Shown here in pieces: positions 16,626-24,742 of a stretch of DNA of 48,522 nucleotides. The translations under genes and the position numbers were made by a program. Where the stretch lies: positions 1-48,522 of IMG/VR virus record IMGVR_UViG_3300009506_000055; one strand, given 5' to 3'. The first letter of the stretch is position 1; each line of letters opens with the position of its first letter. Source of the DNA: a virus. A model generated the notes under the pieces. It saw only the letters and a list, made by a program, of their open reading frames with translations. It was not told the origin of the DNA and ran no database searches.

Positions 16626-17476
16626 GACCAGCTTAGAGTCAATCCTACCAGCTCAGACATGCTGGAAAGGTCGTTTTCAAATCGTTTAGTTAACAGTTTT
16701 ATCGCCGCTTCCTTTGCTGCAGCGTCAAGTTTTTCATCACGCAATATATATTCAATGTTGGTGTTTAACTGCTGGCTCATAGCACCATAGGTCTGGATAA
16801 AGTTCTGCTTGGCTGCAGCATCAAGGTTCTGACTGTTGATGTATGAGTTGAACTTATTTTGCTGTTCGTTCAACATGTAATTTATATCGCCCTGCTGACC
16901 GGTAATCGCTGATTGAATCGCTCCTTGTAATTTAGTTTGGTCCCACTGGAAACCGGCCTGTTGCTGATTCAAGGCACCTTGAGACTCTGTAACCTGTTCC
17001 CTGCCCCTAAACTCTGCAGCGGTTGCAGCGTCTTGTTGCGCAATCGGCAGGGCTGCTTTTATAGCGGCTGAAACGCCAGCTTCCCCCGTTATTGAAGAAT
17101 TCAATAAGCCACGAGCGTTTCCCCACTGTCTAGCTGAAGCAACAGCTTGTTTAATATATGGGTTATCGCTCGAAAGTAATCCCTCCATTTGACCGGCTAC
17201 CGTTGTGTCCTTTTTCATATATTTACCGGCGCTGGTTGCTTCAAGTGGCTGAGGTTTAAACTCTTCATCTGGAAGGTTGGCGTTAATTTTTGAGCCACCC
17301 TGATAAGCAACACCTGTTTGCGTTCCATTGTTTGCCATAATGCTCAAGTCAGATTTCACGCCACCGCCACTTGTTTCAGGTTCAACATTAGGCTCGTTCT
17401 CTCTGTAAATATTCGGCCCTTGTTGATACTGATCTTCTCTATTTGATACCATGTCGTTAATAGTCATTAAAGCCAT
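16622..17476 (-). CDS. putative virion-associated protein, 284 aa
   Basis: AAGGAG lies 7 bases before the ATG. The N-terminal third is disordered and Gly/Asn/Pro-rich. The centre has a Gln/Ala-rich helical segment around NPYIKQAVASARQWGNARGLLNSS (about 105-128). The C-terminal half is a long helix with Gln and Asn repeats. Related patterns occur in phage proteins near ejection genes, but I cannot name the family. Confidence 0.6.
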   Translation of the reverse strand: MALMTINDMVSNREDQYQQGPNIYRENEPNVEPETSGGGVKSDLSIMANNGTQTGVAYQGGSKINANLPDEEFKPQPLEATSAGKYMKKDTTVAGQMEGLLSSDNPYIKQAVASARQWGNARGLLNSSITGEAGVSAAIKAALPIAQQDAATAAEFRGREQVTESQGALNQQQAGFQWDQTKLQGAIQSAITGQQGDINYMLNEQQNKFNSYINSQNLDAAAKQNFIQTYGAMSQQLNTNIEYILRDEKLDAAAKEAAIKLLTKRFENDLSSMSELVGLTLSWS

Positions 17477-17487
17477 ATTCGCGCTCC

Positions 17488-17847
17488 TTAAATAGCAATT
17501 AGATTTTCTATGGTGAATTGAGTGGCACCATTTAATGGCAAGTCTGTATAAGCTACCCCATCTATAGTTTCATCATAAAGTGCCTCAACGGTTAAAACTC
17601 GAACAGCGTTATTGCCTACCGTGCTAACCGCGAGATCGTCACCTTTTAAAACAATGTCGAGATCTGTATCAAGAAGTCCGCCAGCTATAGCGACCTGACT
17701 TCTTCCATTTATTACGGTACCGGACAAATCAGTAAGAGTCCACTTCACAGATGTAGGAGTAACTAAAGTGTCATCCACACCTCTAAACTCGCAATTAATA
17801 ACATACGTTGATTCTTCGGTAGCTAAAACAGATAAGGTAGTAGACAT
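17488..17847 (-). CDS. small beta-rich virion protein
   Basis: 119 residues of alternating strands (TYVINCEFRGVDDTLVTPTS; VKWTLTDLSGTVI), resembling an Ig-like or baseplate-upper-protein-like beta sandwich. It sits directly downstream of the Ser-rich protein with a 9-bp gap. It may be a fibre accessory or connector. The fold is inferred from the strand pattern only. Confidence 0.55.
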   Translation of the reverse strand: MSTTLSVLATEESTYVINCEFRGVDDTLVTPTSVKWTLTDLSGTVINGRSQVAIAGGLLDTDLDIVLKGDDLAVSTVGNNAVRVLTVEALYDETIDGVAYTDLPLNGATQFTIENLIAI

Positions 17848-17856
17848 ATCGATTCC

Positions 17857-20800
17857 TCATATAGAACGTTTTTTTAAGTATAGCTTGGCGCTTCTCCCAA
17901 CGCTAGTGATTGACGCTTTTCTTGACGTAAATATTATTCTTGGCTGTCTTCCCTCAAAATTTATAATCGGCCCAGGAGTAGGTGAAGGCGATGGAGACGC
18001 GCTGGCCGATATCGAACTGGAAGGCGACCATGAACTACTCGGGCTAAGGGATATAGAACTGGAAGGAGAGACTGAGCTAGATGGCGATTGAGTAGAGCTG
18101 AAAGATCTTGAAGGCGATGAAGACGGACTCGCGCTTACAGACCCTGACGCTGAAATTGAACTTGAAGGCGACTGTGATGAAGACAACGAGGCGCTGATCG
18201 AGCTACTTGGAGAAACCGAACTGGAAGCGGACGAATCGGTTGGGAAATTGAAACCGATCCACTCGCTTGCGCTATAAACATCATTTAAAATATAACCCCA
18301 TGACCCATCCGGTAGATAGACAACTTGATATTCAAGACCAGGATATAAAGGAGGCCTACTGGTTGGGCTTGGCGACGAACTTATAGAGCTTGATTCCGTA
18401 ATTGATTGGCTCCTGCTTTCAGATGGGGAAGCAGACAATGAAATGCTGGAACTGGGACTCTGTGAACTTGAAGGACTAGCAGATATAGAGGGTGACGGTG
18501 TCGCACTAGGACTTTGTGACAAACTTGACGATATAGATTTACTGATGCTTGGCGAAATCGATGGACTGTCGGAGCTGCTTATGCTTCTTGACCCAGAGCT
18601 TGAGGGTGATTGTGAGCTGCTTAAACTTCTTGACTCAGAGCTTGAAGGAGATACAGAGCTTGAGGGTGATTGCGAAGGGCTTTGAGAGCTTGATGGAGAC
18701 GAAGAAGGCGTAGCGCTTGGCGAGCTTGACAATGAAGATGAAACAGATGGCGATAGAGAAGCCGACAACGATGAACTAGGAACGATTGTTGTAGGAAGAA
18801 ACTCTATCCATTCTGTTGAACTATATTCATCGTTTAGAATATATATAAATGACCCATCAGGCAAACACGCAATCTTGTAATCAATCCCCGGAACTAGCGG
18901 AGGCACAGTTGTGGGACTTGGCGAAGAACTAACAGAGCTTGAAGGAGTAGCTGAAACACTAGCGCTCTCTGAAGGAGATATAGAAGGAGAAATGCTTGAG
19001 CTTGGGCTTTGAGAGCTTGAGACACTGGCAGACTTAGAAGAAGAGGCGCTTGAGCTTGGGCTTTGGGAGCTACTTATAGAAGCGCTAGCCGAAGCGCTCT
19101 CTGAACTACTCGGACTCTGAGAAGGCGAAACTGAAGGGGATATTGACGCGCTTTCAGAGCTTGACGGACTTGTAGACGATGAAGGAGAACTGCTTACACT
19201 TGCGCTTGACGAGCTTGATTGCGACGCGCTTTCAGAGCTGCTTGGACTTGTAGACGATGAAGGAGTTGGCGATACAGATGCAGAAACAGAAGCGGATGCA
19301 GACTGCGAAGCAGATGCACTCTCGCTCGAAGAGGGCGACGTTGAAGATGAAGCACTAGAGCTGGCCGATGAACTTTGAGAAGGCGACATGGACGACGACA
19401 ACGACGCGCTTTCAGAGCTACTCGGACTTTGGGAAGATGAAATTGACTTTGATATCGAAGAAGATGGAGTTGGCGATTCTGATGCAGATATAGACGCAGA
19501 CGCAGACGCAGAGATAGATTTACTTTCACTTGAAGATGGAGACTGCGAACTGCTTGGGCTTGCTGATATTGATTTGCTCTCGCTTGACGACGGAGATTCC
19601 GAGGATGAAGCGCTAGAGCTAGCCGATGACGACGCAGAAGAAGATATTGATGCGCTCTCGCTTGAAGATGGGGATTGTGATGACGAGATAGAGGATGAAA
19701 GCGAAGCACTCTCTGAACTACTCGGACTTTGTGATGATGAAGGACTAGCGCTCACAGAAGCGGAGCTAGAAGAACTTTCAGAGCTACTTGGACTCTGAGA
19801 ACTTGATGGCGAACTAGATGCAGAGGAACTTTGACTTGAAGAAGGGGATGGACTTATAGAACTAGACGCTGATGAACCAGCGGTGACATTAAACCCTACC
19901 CACTCTGATGAACCATAAGAGCCACCTAAAATGTATCCGAATGTTCCATCTGATAAATATACAACATTATAGTCTGTTCCGGGAACCATGGTTGACCCGG
20001 CGCTTGGGCTTGGAGAACTAGAGGCTGACGACGAAGGGGATTGTGAGCTACTTTCACTGGCGGATATAGAGCTACTTTCACTGGCAGACGCGGAGCTGCT
20101 AAGACTCTGTGAGATTGATGAACTCTCAGAACTGCTTGGACTTTGAGATGATGAAATTGAAGGGGAAATGGAGGGGCTTAGGCTGGAAGAAGGCGTTGCC
20201 ACTGTTGTCAGCGTTGCCAAACAAGTGCCTACAACAGCGTCACCATTGCCAGCGTCTACAATTTGAAACTCGTATTCTTTACCACCAAGTGCGTCTGCTG
20301 GATCTACGGCGTACTGGAATTCTGTGTATTCTTCATCTTGAATAGTGTGACTACTTGAAACATTTGTATTAACAATCTCTAATCCATTAACCCATGTAGC
20401 CGGTGTCGCAGAACAGCGTTTTTCGGTAGATGTTAAAGAATCACCATCCGTTAAAACAGCAGAAGTGCTTGCCTGCTTCATTTGACCAGTAGGTGCTAGG
20501 TCGGCAAAGCTTCCGCTGTCTGTTGCATTTCTCCATCTTATTTTATAAGTTGTCGGCCCCCATGGACCTTTTTGTTCATCAAATTGAACAGCAACAATAA
20601 ATTTACCAGATGTATCCCACCCTGTGACGTTAGCGTCATCGGAAGCCGATGCACTTGTCCTGTCGGAATCATACAAAATGCGCGAAACATTTAAAACAGG
20701 CGGTTCGGCGGCACCTAACACTATAGTGCCGTAATGTTTTGTTTTTTTGCTGCTACGCAGAATATTTTCGGGAGTAAAGCTTACACTGTGCGGGAACCCG

Positions 20801-20889
20801 CAATGTGGACAAATAATAATCGGACGGTTTTTTTCGTCACGATAGAGTGTTAAACTGTAAAGTTTATTGCATCGACAACATCTTATCAT
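17857..20889 (-). CDS. giant Ser-rich mucin-like structural protein
   Basis: 1010 residues. It starts with a CxxC...CxxC zinc ribbon (CCRC, CPHC within 1-30), then a beta-rich domain of about 170 residues. The rest alternates long low-complexity stretches of SPSSSES/SASPSSS type with three copies of a roughly 35-residue module (about 300-340, 661-700, 846-886) of the form PG-x-(D/E)Y-x-(V/I) ... L-x-DG(S/T) ... YIL ... Y ... EW(V/I)(G/E)F. The last 40 residues are basic. Stretches this rich in Ser with Ala, Pro, Gln and Glu suit dense O-glycosylation. The start overlaps the YkgJ-like gene by 4 bp, and glycosyltransferase and sulfotransferase genes follow upstream in the same operon, so I infer a modified fibre or surface stalk. 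Confidence 0.75.
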   Translation of the reverse strand: MIRCCRCNKLYSLTLYRDEKNRPIIICPHCGFPHSVSFTPENILRSSKKTKHYGTIVLGAAEPPVLNVSRILYDSDRTSASASDDANVTGWDTSGKFIVAVQFDEQKGPWGPTTYKIRWRNATDSGSFADLAPTGQMKQASTSAVLTDGDSLTSTEKRCSATPATWVNGLEIVNTNVSSSHTIQDEEYTEFQYAVDPADALGGKEYEFQIVDAGNGDAVVGTCLATLTTVATPSSSLSPSISPSISSSQSPSSSESSSISQSLSSSASASESSSISASESSSQSPSSSASSSPSPSAGSTMVPGTDYNVVYLSDGTFGYILGGSYGSSEWVGFNVTAGSSASSSISPSPSSSQSSSASSSPSSSQSPSSSESSSSSASVSASPSSSQSPSSSESASLSSSISSSQSPSSSESASISSSASSSASSSASSSESPSSSESKSISASPSSSQSPSSSESKSISASASASISASESPTPSSSISKSISSSQSPSSSESASLSSSMSPSQSSSASSSASSSTSPSSSESASASQSASASVSASVSPTPSSSTSPSSSESASQSSSSSASVSSSPSSSTSPSSSESASISPSVSPSQSPSSSESASASASISSSQSPSSSASSSKSASVSSSQSPSSSISPSISPSESASVSATPSSSVSSSPSPTTVPPLVPGIDYKIACLPDGSFIYILNDEYSSTEWIEFLPTTIVPSSSLSASLSPSVSSSLSSSPSATPSSSPSSSQSPSQSPSSSVSPSSSESRSLSSSQSPSSSGSRSISSSDSPSISPSISKSISSSLSQSPSATPSPSISASPSSSQSPSSSISLSASPSESRSQSITESSSISSSPSPTSRPPLYPGLEYQVVYLPDGSWGYILNDVYSASEWIGFNFPTDSSASSSVSPSSSISASLSSSQSPSSSISASGSVSASPSSSPSRSFSSTQSPSSSVSPSSSISLSPSSSWSPSSSISASASPSPSPTPGPIINFEGRQPRIIFTSRKASITSVGRSAKLYLKKRSI
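17986..20205 (-). repeat. low-complexity Ser-codon repeat region
   Basis: Coding DNA for the Ser-rich stretches. Degenerate tandem units built on (T/A)CN or AG(C/T) Ser codons alternate with Pro, Ala, Glu and Gln codons, interrupted by the three conserved module copies. Codon choices for Ser vary, so the repeat is maintained at protein level rather than being a recent DNA duplication. It creates long spurious open frames on both strands, which I have not annotated. Confidence 0.85.
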
Positions 20890-21179
20890 TCAAACTGCTC
20901 CGGACAATCAGGATAATGAACCTCGAACCCGCACGAAAACGGCCTTGTCGTTCCTAACCCACATTTATTACCGACAAGATAATTGCATATACCGTCTGTC
21001 TGCGGCGGGAAATCACCTTTGATGTTCCGGCAACAGTCTCCGCATTGATTACAACGCGAAGATTTAATAAAAAGCCGATCCTGACCGGCTGGCTTTGAGG
21101 CCAGCAGTTCTAAACCAGCAAACACGCGAATATTTAATGGTTCTGCCCATTCAGGTATTTGAATGATCAGTTCCTTCAT
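20886..21179 (-). CDS. YkgJ-like CxxCxxCC metal-binding protein
   Basis: 97 residues. CNQCGDCCRNI (about 43-53), GICNYL, CGLG, and RPFSC near the C-terminus match the zinc- or iron-chelating YkgJ/UPF0153 family, whose bacterial members often sit beside modification genes. It may bind an Fe-S or zinc centre; the reaction is unknown. ATGA overlaps with the Ser-rich gene on one side and the larger glycosyltransferase on the other place it in the modification cluster. Confidence 0.7.
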   Translation of the reverse strand: MKELIIQIPEWAEPLNIRVFAGLELLASKPAGQDRLFIKSSRCNQCGDCCRNIKGDFPPQTDGICNYLVGNKCGLGTTRPFSCGFEVHYPDCPEQFE

Positions 21180-22792
21180 AATTCCTCAACAAATTCCCTA
21201 AACCTGCCTAATGTTTCTCCCCAACCGGGAACCTCACCAGATTCAGTCCAACCCCTTCTGCTTCGCTCCGATCTAAATTCTTGAGGGGTCATTCTGCGCC
21301 TTGTAAGCGCCCTGGAATGGCGTATATCAATTGTTGGGTACTTAGCCATCCACGTCTTGTATTTCCCTTCTCGCATCTCTTTTGGAAGCCCTTTGGGAGG
21401 GGAAAAACCAAGTCTGCTTTGATGACCGTGTTTACTTACATATTCGACCTTTTTTGCGTAATGCCTAATAAGCAGCTCCCTGTTGGCACACATTAACGAT
21501 GGAACGTTTGTATGATAAAAAACAGCCTTGCCGGTATCAGCGCAAACCGCCCATCTGTTCCTGTCATAATAATATATGTGGTCATGCTCAGGCGTAAAAT
21601 CAAAATGGCTTGGATGATATAATAAGTCATGCTCTATTTGAAAAATATAGTCGGTGTCCTGACTTTCCAACCCGGCTAGGATCTGCTTATACATAGACAG
21701 CACAGACCTTTGTAACGGCATTACTATATTCTTCCCGAGATCTGTGGGCTTGTGAGTTACTGAAACAATCGGAAAGCCGTAATCCTTCATGCAATTGTTA
21801 AGCTGTTTAACACACGCATCAAGCAACCATTGTTCGGGATTATTATCTGAATAGTACACCAGACCAAAGGTACGGCTATCGTGCCAATCCGGTATCGGAC
21901 CAAACTTGTTTACCAACCACATTAAGTCATGTTGGGCTTGAGGCCATTCACCACCCTTCCATAATTTCCTGGAATAATGTCGGGCTTTTTGTGTGTCTTT
22001 GCCGGATATAGGATAAGGAAACCCAAAATCTCCACCTTGGGTTCTGAACATATGGGCAAACCATGTTTTTTTGTTAACTACTTGGCGGCCGCCTGATAAC
22101 CACGATTTGCAAGCAATCTCGACACCCATTTGCCCCCAACTACCATGCGCCTCGTCTAAACCGCCTAAATCCCAGTATCGGTTACGGTCCATAAACCAGC
22201 ATGCACCTATGGCACACATTTGATCAGCAATGTCCGGGTCTTTGTATTCCGGTCTCTTTTCCAGTGCTTTCCAATACTGGAACTTCATCGTCCGGTCAAA
22301 GCGCATGAAATCAGACCTTCTCGATCTGCGGGGTTTCCATAGAATGTCCCTTGTATGCTCAAGCTTGCCGCAATTATCGCATTTAGTCGGAGTTGGTCCC
22401 TGATATGTTCTTTTACCGCAATTGTTACACACCCAATCAAAGGCATGCAGGTTGTACATTCTAGGAACTTGCGTTACGAGGTATCCTAGTTCCCCTGCGG
22501 CCTCAATAAGCTTTCTATCAAAGCCTTGGTCCATGGAACAATGAGCATCAAGTTTCAAAATGAATTTAGCTTGAGACAACCTAGCAGCCTCGTTTGTCGC
22601 GGCTCTTTGACCAATGGAATCATGATGTATAAGGGTTAGACGTTCATGGTCATGTATTCCGGGATCGGGCCAATATCCGTCCAGAACAGCTATGACCTCT
22701 GTATCTGCTTCGATCTTTGACAAAACATCGTCAATTGTTCTTCCCAGGAACATTTCGTTACGCGCCGGTATTAATACGCTAAGATCTTTCAA
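21176..22792 (-). CDS. bifunctional glycosyltransferase, GT2/GT27-like N-domain
   Basis: 538 residues. Residues 1-250 form a GT-A fold: SVLIPARNE start, LDAHCSMD with DAH at 82-84 (the DxH motif, as in polypeptide GalNAc-transferases), a zinc-knuckle insertion with Cys122, Cys125, Cys138 and Cys141, then GACWFMDR (197-203) and GG-DE-x-x-G-SWGQMG-x-E ... W-SGG ... AHMFR (210-250), which matches the WGGEN-E-W-GG acceptor region of that family. Residues about 305-480 look like a second GT-like domain, with VYYSDN and EHD at 387-389. The likely role is sugar transfer to protein; donor and acceptor are not determined. Start and stop overlap neighbours by 4 bp. Confidence 0.75.
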   Translation of the reverse strand: MKDLSVLIPARNEMFLGRTIDDVLSKIEADTEVIAVLDGYWPDPGIHDHERLTLIHHDSIGQRAATNEAARLSQAKFILKLDAHCSMDQGFDRKLIEAAGELGYLVTQVPRMYNLHAFDWVCNNCGKRTYQGPTPTKCDNCGKLEHTRDILWKPRRSRRSDFMRFDRTMKFQYWKALEKRPEYKDPDIADQMCAIGACWFMDRNRYWDLGGLDEAHGSWGQMGVEIACKSWLSGGRQVVNKKTWFAHMFRTQGGDFGFPYPISGKDTQKARHYSRKLWKGGEWPQAQHDLMWLVNKFGPIPDWHDSRTFGLVYYSDNNPEQWLLDACVKQLNNCMKDYGFPIVSVTHKPTDLGKNIVMPLQRSVLSMYKQILAGLESQDTDYIFQIEHDLLYHPSHFDFTPEHDHIYYYDRNRWAVCADTGKAVFYHTNVPSLMCANRELLIRHYAKKVEYVSKHGHQSRLGFSPPKGLPKEMREGKYKTWMAKYPTIDIRHSRALTRRRMTPQEFRSERSRRGWTESGEVPGWGETLGRFREFVEEL

Positions 22793-23400
22793 AATTCGTA
22801 CCCCAGAAGTTGGATATCTTCTTTATATAATGAATCAATTATTTCTTTGGTTTCGTTATCGTAATACTTCCTGTAATGATCATGTTTCGATCTATTTTCA
22901 TGGGGAAAATCTTCAGGCGCTTTGATTCCAGGCGCTATCCTTGACCAATCCCTGTTTATATTTTCAAGGCTGGCTATAAAATCAACAATCATTTCACCCT
23001 TGTACACAATTTGAGTATGCTGTTCCTGGAAATGCACATTATATAAGGGGCCAATCTTTGCCAAAACATCGGTAGTGAAAGTTTTAAAATCAATGTCGCG
23101 AGGAACGATTCTGGGACTGTATTGTTGTAATGCATGGAATGCCGATACGACTCTTTCCCACGGATTGCGAACAATGGTGAATTTAAAAATCCTCAACACG
23201 TCGTCATCGGAATATCCAAGCATTTTTATTCTATGCTCTTTAGGATTATCCTTTCTCAAAATAACCCTGTCTCTCAAGAGATACCTGCAGACCGATTGCG
23301 TACCGCATTTCCTGCTTGCCAGGAAGATGAACTGATCTTCCTTGTCGGCAATATGGCCGCGTTGTCGAATTATATCCGTCAGTTCTTTACAAGAAACCAT
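22789..23400 (-). CDS. PAPS-dependent sulfotransferase
   Basis: 203 residues. FIFLASRKCGTQSV (24-37) is the 5'-phosphosulfate-binding loop, and FTIVRNPWERVVSAF (74-88) is the 3'-phosphate-binding motif of the Sulfotransfer_2 family. The C-terminal HENRSKHDHYRKYYD ... LGYEF also fits that carbohydrate sulfotransferase group. The family moves sulfate from PAPS to sugars. Between glycosyltransferases, the natural substrate is a glycan made by them. The start overlaps the methyltransferase 3' end by 22 bp. Confidence 0.8.
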   Translation of the reverse strand: MVSCKELTDIIRQRGHIADKEDQFIFLASRKCGTQSVCRYLLRDRVILRKDNPKEHRIKMLGYSDDDVLRIFKFTIVRNPWERVVSAFHALQQYSPRIVPRDIDFKTFTTDVLAKIGPLYNVHFQEQHTQIVYKGEMIVDFIASLENINRDWSRIAPGIKAPEDFPHENRSKHDHYRKYYDNETKEIIDSLYKEDIQLLGYEF

Positions 23401-23975
23401 GAAGGAAATCTGTCTCCTTTTTCCCGGTCTTTTCGTTTCCCATCGGTTGAATAGATGACCATTTTGTGCGAGCTTGCATAATCAACTACGGCTTGCTTGA
23501 CTCCGCCCACGCTTCCATGGAAATCGTGACCGCTTATGATTCCGCCATGCTTAACTTTTCTCGACCACATTAAAATGTCAAGCATACAGAAATCATATGA
23601 ATGGTCAGCATCTATATAAACAAAATCAAGAGATTCATCATCCACCAGCCAGGAAGCTTGCTCTGAAAACAACTCGATATATGTAACATCGAAGTTAGCT
23701 AATCGAGAATGGGTTTCCCGGCGAACGTTATTGAGGAATTCAACTCCCCAAGATCCTCTTCCATATTTATGGTTTTTATACGGGTCCACCGCTATTAAAT
23801 GAAGTCCGGGGATACACTCAAACATAACAGCAGCGTTCCTGCCGCGCTGAACGCCTATCTCTGCACCATAAAGGCACCCGTGTTCAGCGAAGATCCTATA
23901 CATTTCACGGCGGCCAACGCCCTTCAATGTCTTAGAGTAAGGGTTGTCTATAATCTTGTATTTAGCTAAATCCAT
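23379..23975 (-). CDS. SAM-dependent methyltransferase (Methyltransf_24-like)
   Basis: 198 residues. AEIGVQRGRNAA (38-49) is the SAM-binding motif I, VDPY (about 63-66) is motif II, and FVYIDADHSYD (118-128) with WSRKVKHGGIISGHDF is the class I pattern shared by Methyltransf_24 and FkbM-related enzymes of polysaccharide clusters. Position within the cluster suggests O-methylation of sugars rather than DNA. It overlaps its neighbours by 22 and 10 bp. Confidence 0.75.
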   Translation of the reverse strand: MDLAKYKIIDNPYSKTLKGVGRREMYRIFAEHGCLYGAEIGVQRGRNAAVMFECIPGLHLIAVDPYKNHKYGRGSWGVEFLNNVRRETHSRLANFDVTYIELFSEQASWLVDDESLDFVYIDADHSYDFCMLDILMWSRKVKHGGIISGHDFHGSVGGVKQAVVDYASSHKMVIYSTDGKRKDREKGDRFPSWFLVKN

Positions 23976-24742
23976 GTTGGCACCGGAGCAAAGCGCTCAA
24001 TTACTGGTTTTATCTTTTGCTCGGTCCAAAATTTACGAGCAAAATCTTCCGATTTAATTTTATCTGAACGTCTCTTAACAACAAATTCTTTAGGCTTATT
24101 CCAATGTGCGTACCAAACATTTCTGTTTAATATTAGCCTACCGCCAGAGAGCCATGTTTTAAAACAAAGCTCCTGCGCTTCTCTGCCCATTCCGCCGTAA
24201 TTAATATCGTCAAGACCGCCTATCGAATCAAAAAACTCCCGCTGCATAAACCAGCATGAGCCTTGAGTCGTCATCAAGTCACAAATACTGTTGCTGTGAA
24301 CCCTATCTGCAAATTCAGGCCAATCATGACCCTTTAGAGTTTTTCTGTCTATGTATTGAAATTCTTTTGGCTGACCCTTTCTTCTCCACTCTTTTATATC
24401 AAGGGCATATCTTACCGGAACCTGGACAGTGTTATGATCGCAATAAGACTTTAGCTTTACGTCAAAAGCCTGATCCAGACTGCAATGACCATCAAGCTTC
24501 ATTAAATATTTTCCTCTTGCCAATCTCGAACCGGCATTTATTGCAGACCTCATTCCTCTTCTTGTAGAAAAGTGTACAGTATGAAGTGGTTTATACCTTA
24601 TCGGCATGCCTTTAGGCCAATAACCATCCAATATTATTATAATTTCTATAGGCTCAACAGCAGATTGCATGATTGATTCTATAGTTTGCCGCAAATATAT
24701 TTCTTGGTACGCGGGGATGATTATTGAAAGTAAATTGTTCAT
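23966..24742 (-). CDS. glycosyltransferase, GT2/GT27-like
   Basis: 258 residues, a single GT-A domain paralogous to the N-terminal half of the 538-residue enzyme. SIIIPAYQE start, KLDGHCSLD with DGH at 84-86 (DxH motif), TQGSCWFMQ, IGGLDD ... GGMGREAQE ... WLSGG ... YAHW. The paralogue lacks the zinc knuckle and the second domain. Two related enzymes could make successive linkages of one glycan. The start overlaps the LamG tail protein by 4 bp. Confidence 0.75.
   Translation of the reverse strand: MNNLLSIIIPAYQEIYLRQTIESIMQSAVEPIEIIIILDGYWPKGMPIRYKPLHTVHFSTRRGMRSAINAGSRLARGKYLMKLDGHCSLDQAFDVKLKSYCDHNTVQVPVRYALDIKEWRRKGQPKEFQYIDRKTLKGHDWPEFADRVHSNSICDLMTTQGSCWFMQREFFDSIGGLDDINYGGMGREAQELCFKTWLSGGRLILNRNVWYAHWNKPKEFVVKRRSDKIKSEDFARKFWTEQKIKPVIERFAPVPTWI

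Noticed and set aside
19194-19798. Long open frames on both strands (19194-19709 minus, 19388-19798 plus)
   Set aside because: They are by-products of low-complexity Ser codons in the 1010-residue gene; the products are repetitive Leu/Arg/His or Asp/Glu/Leu strings without start signals.
18000-20160. Repeats that might look like a CRISPR or tandem-repeat locus
   Set aside because: Units are degenerate, have no spacer structure, and follow codon periodicity of a coding sequence.
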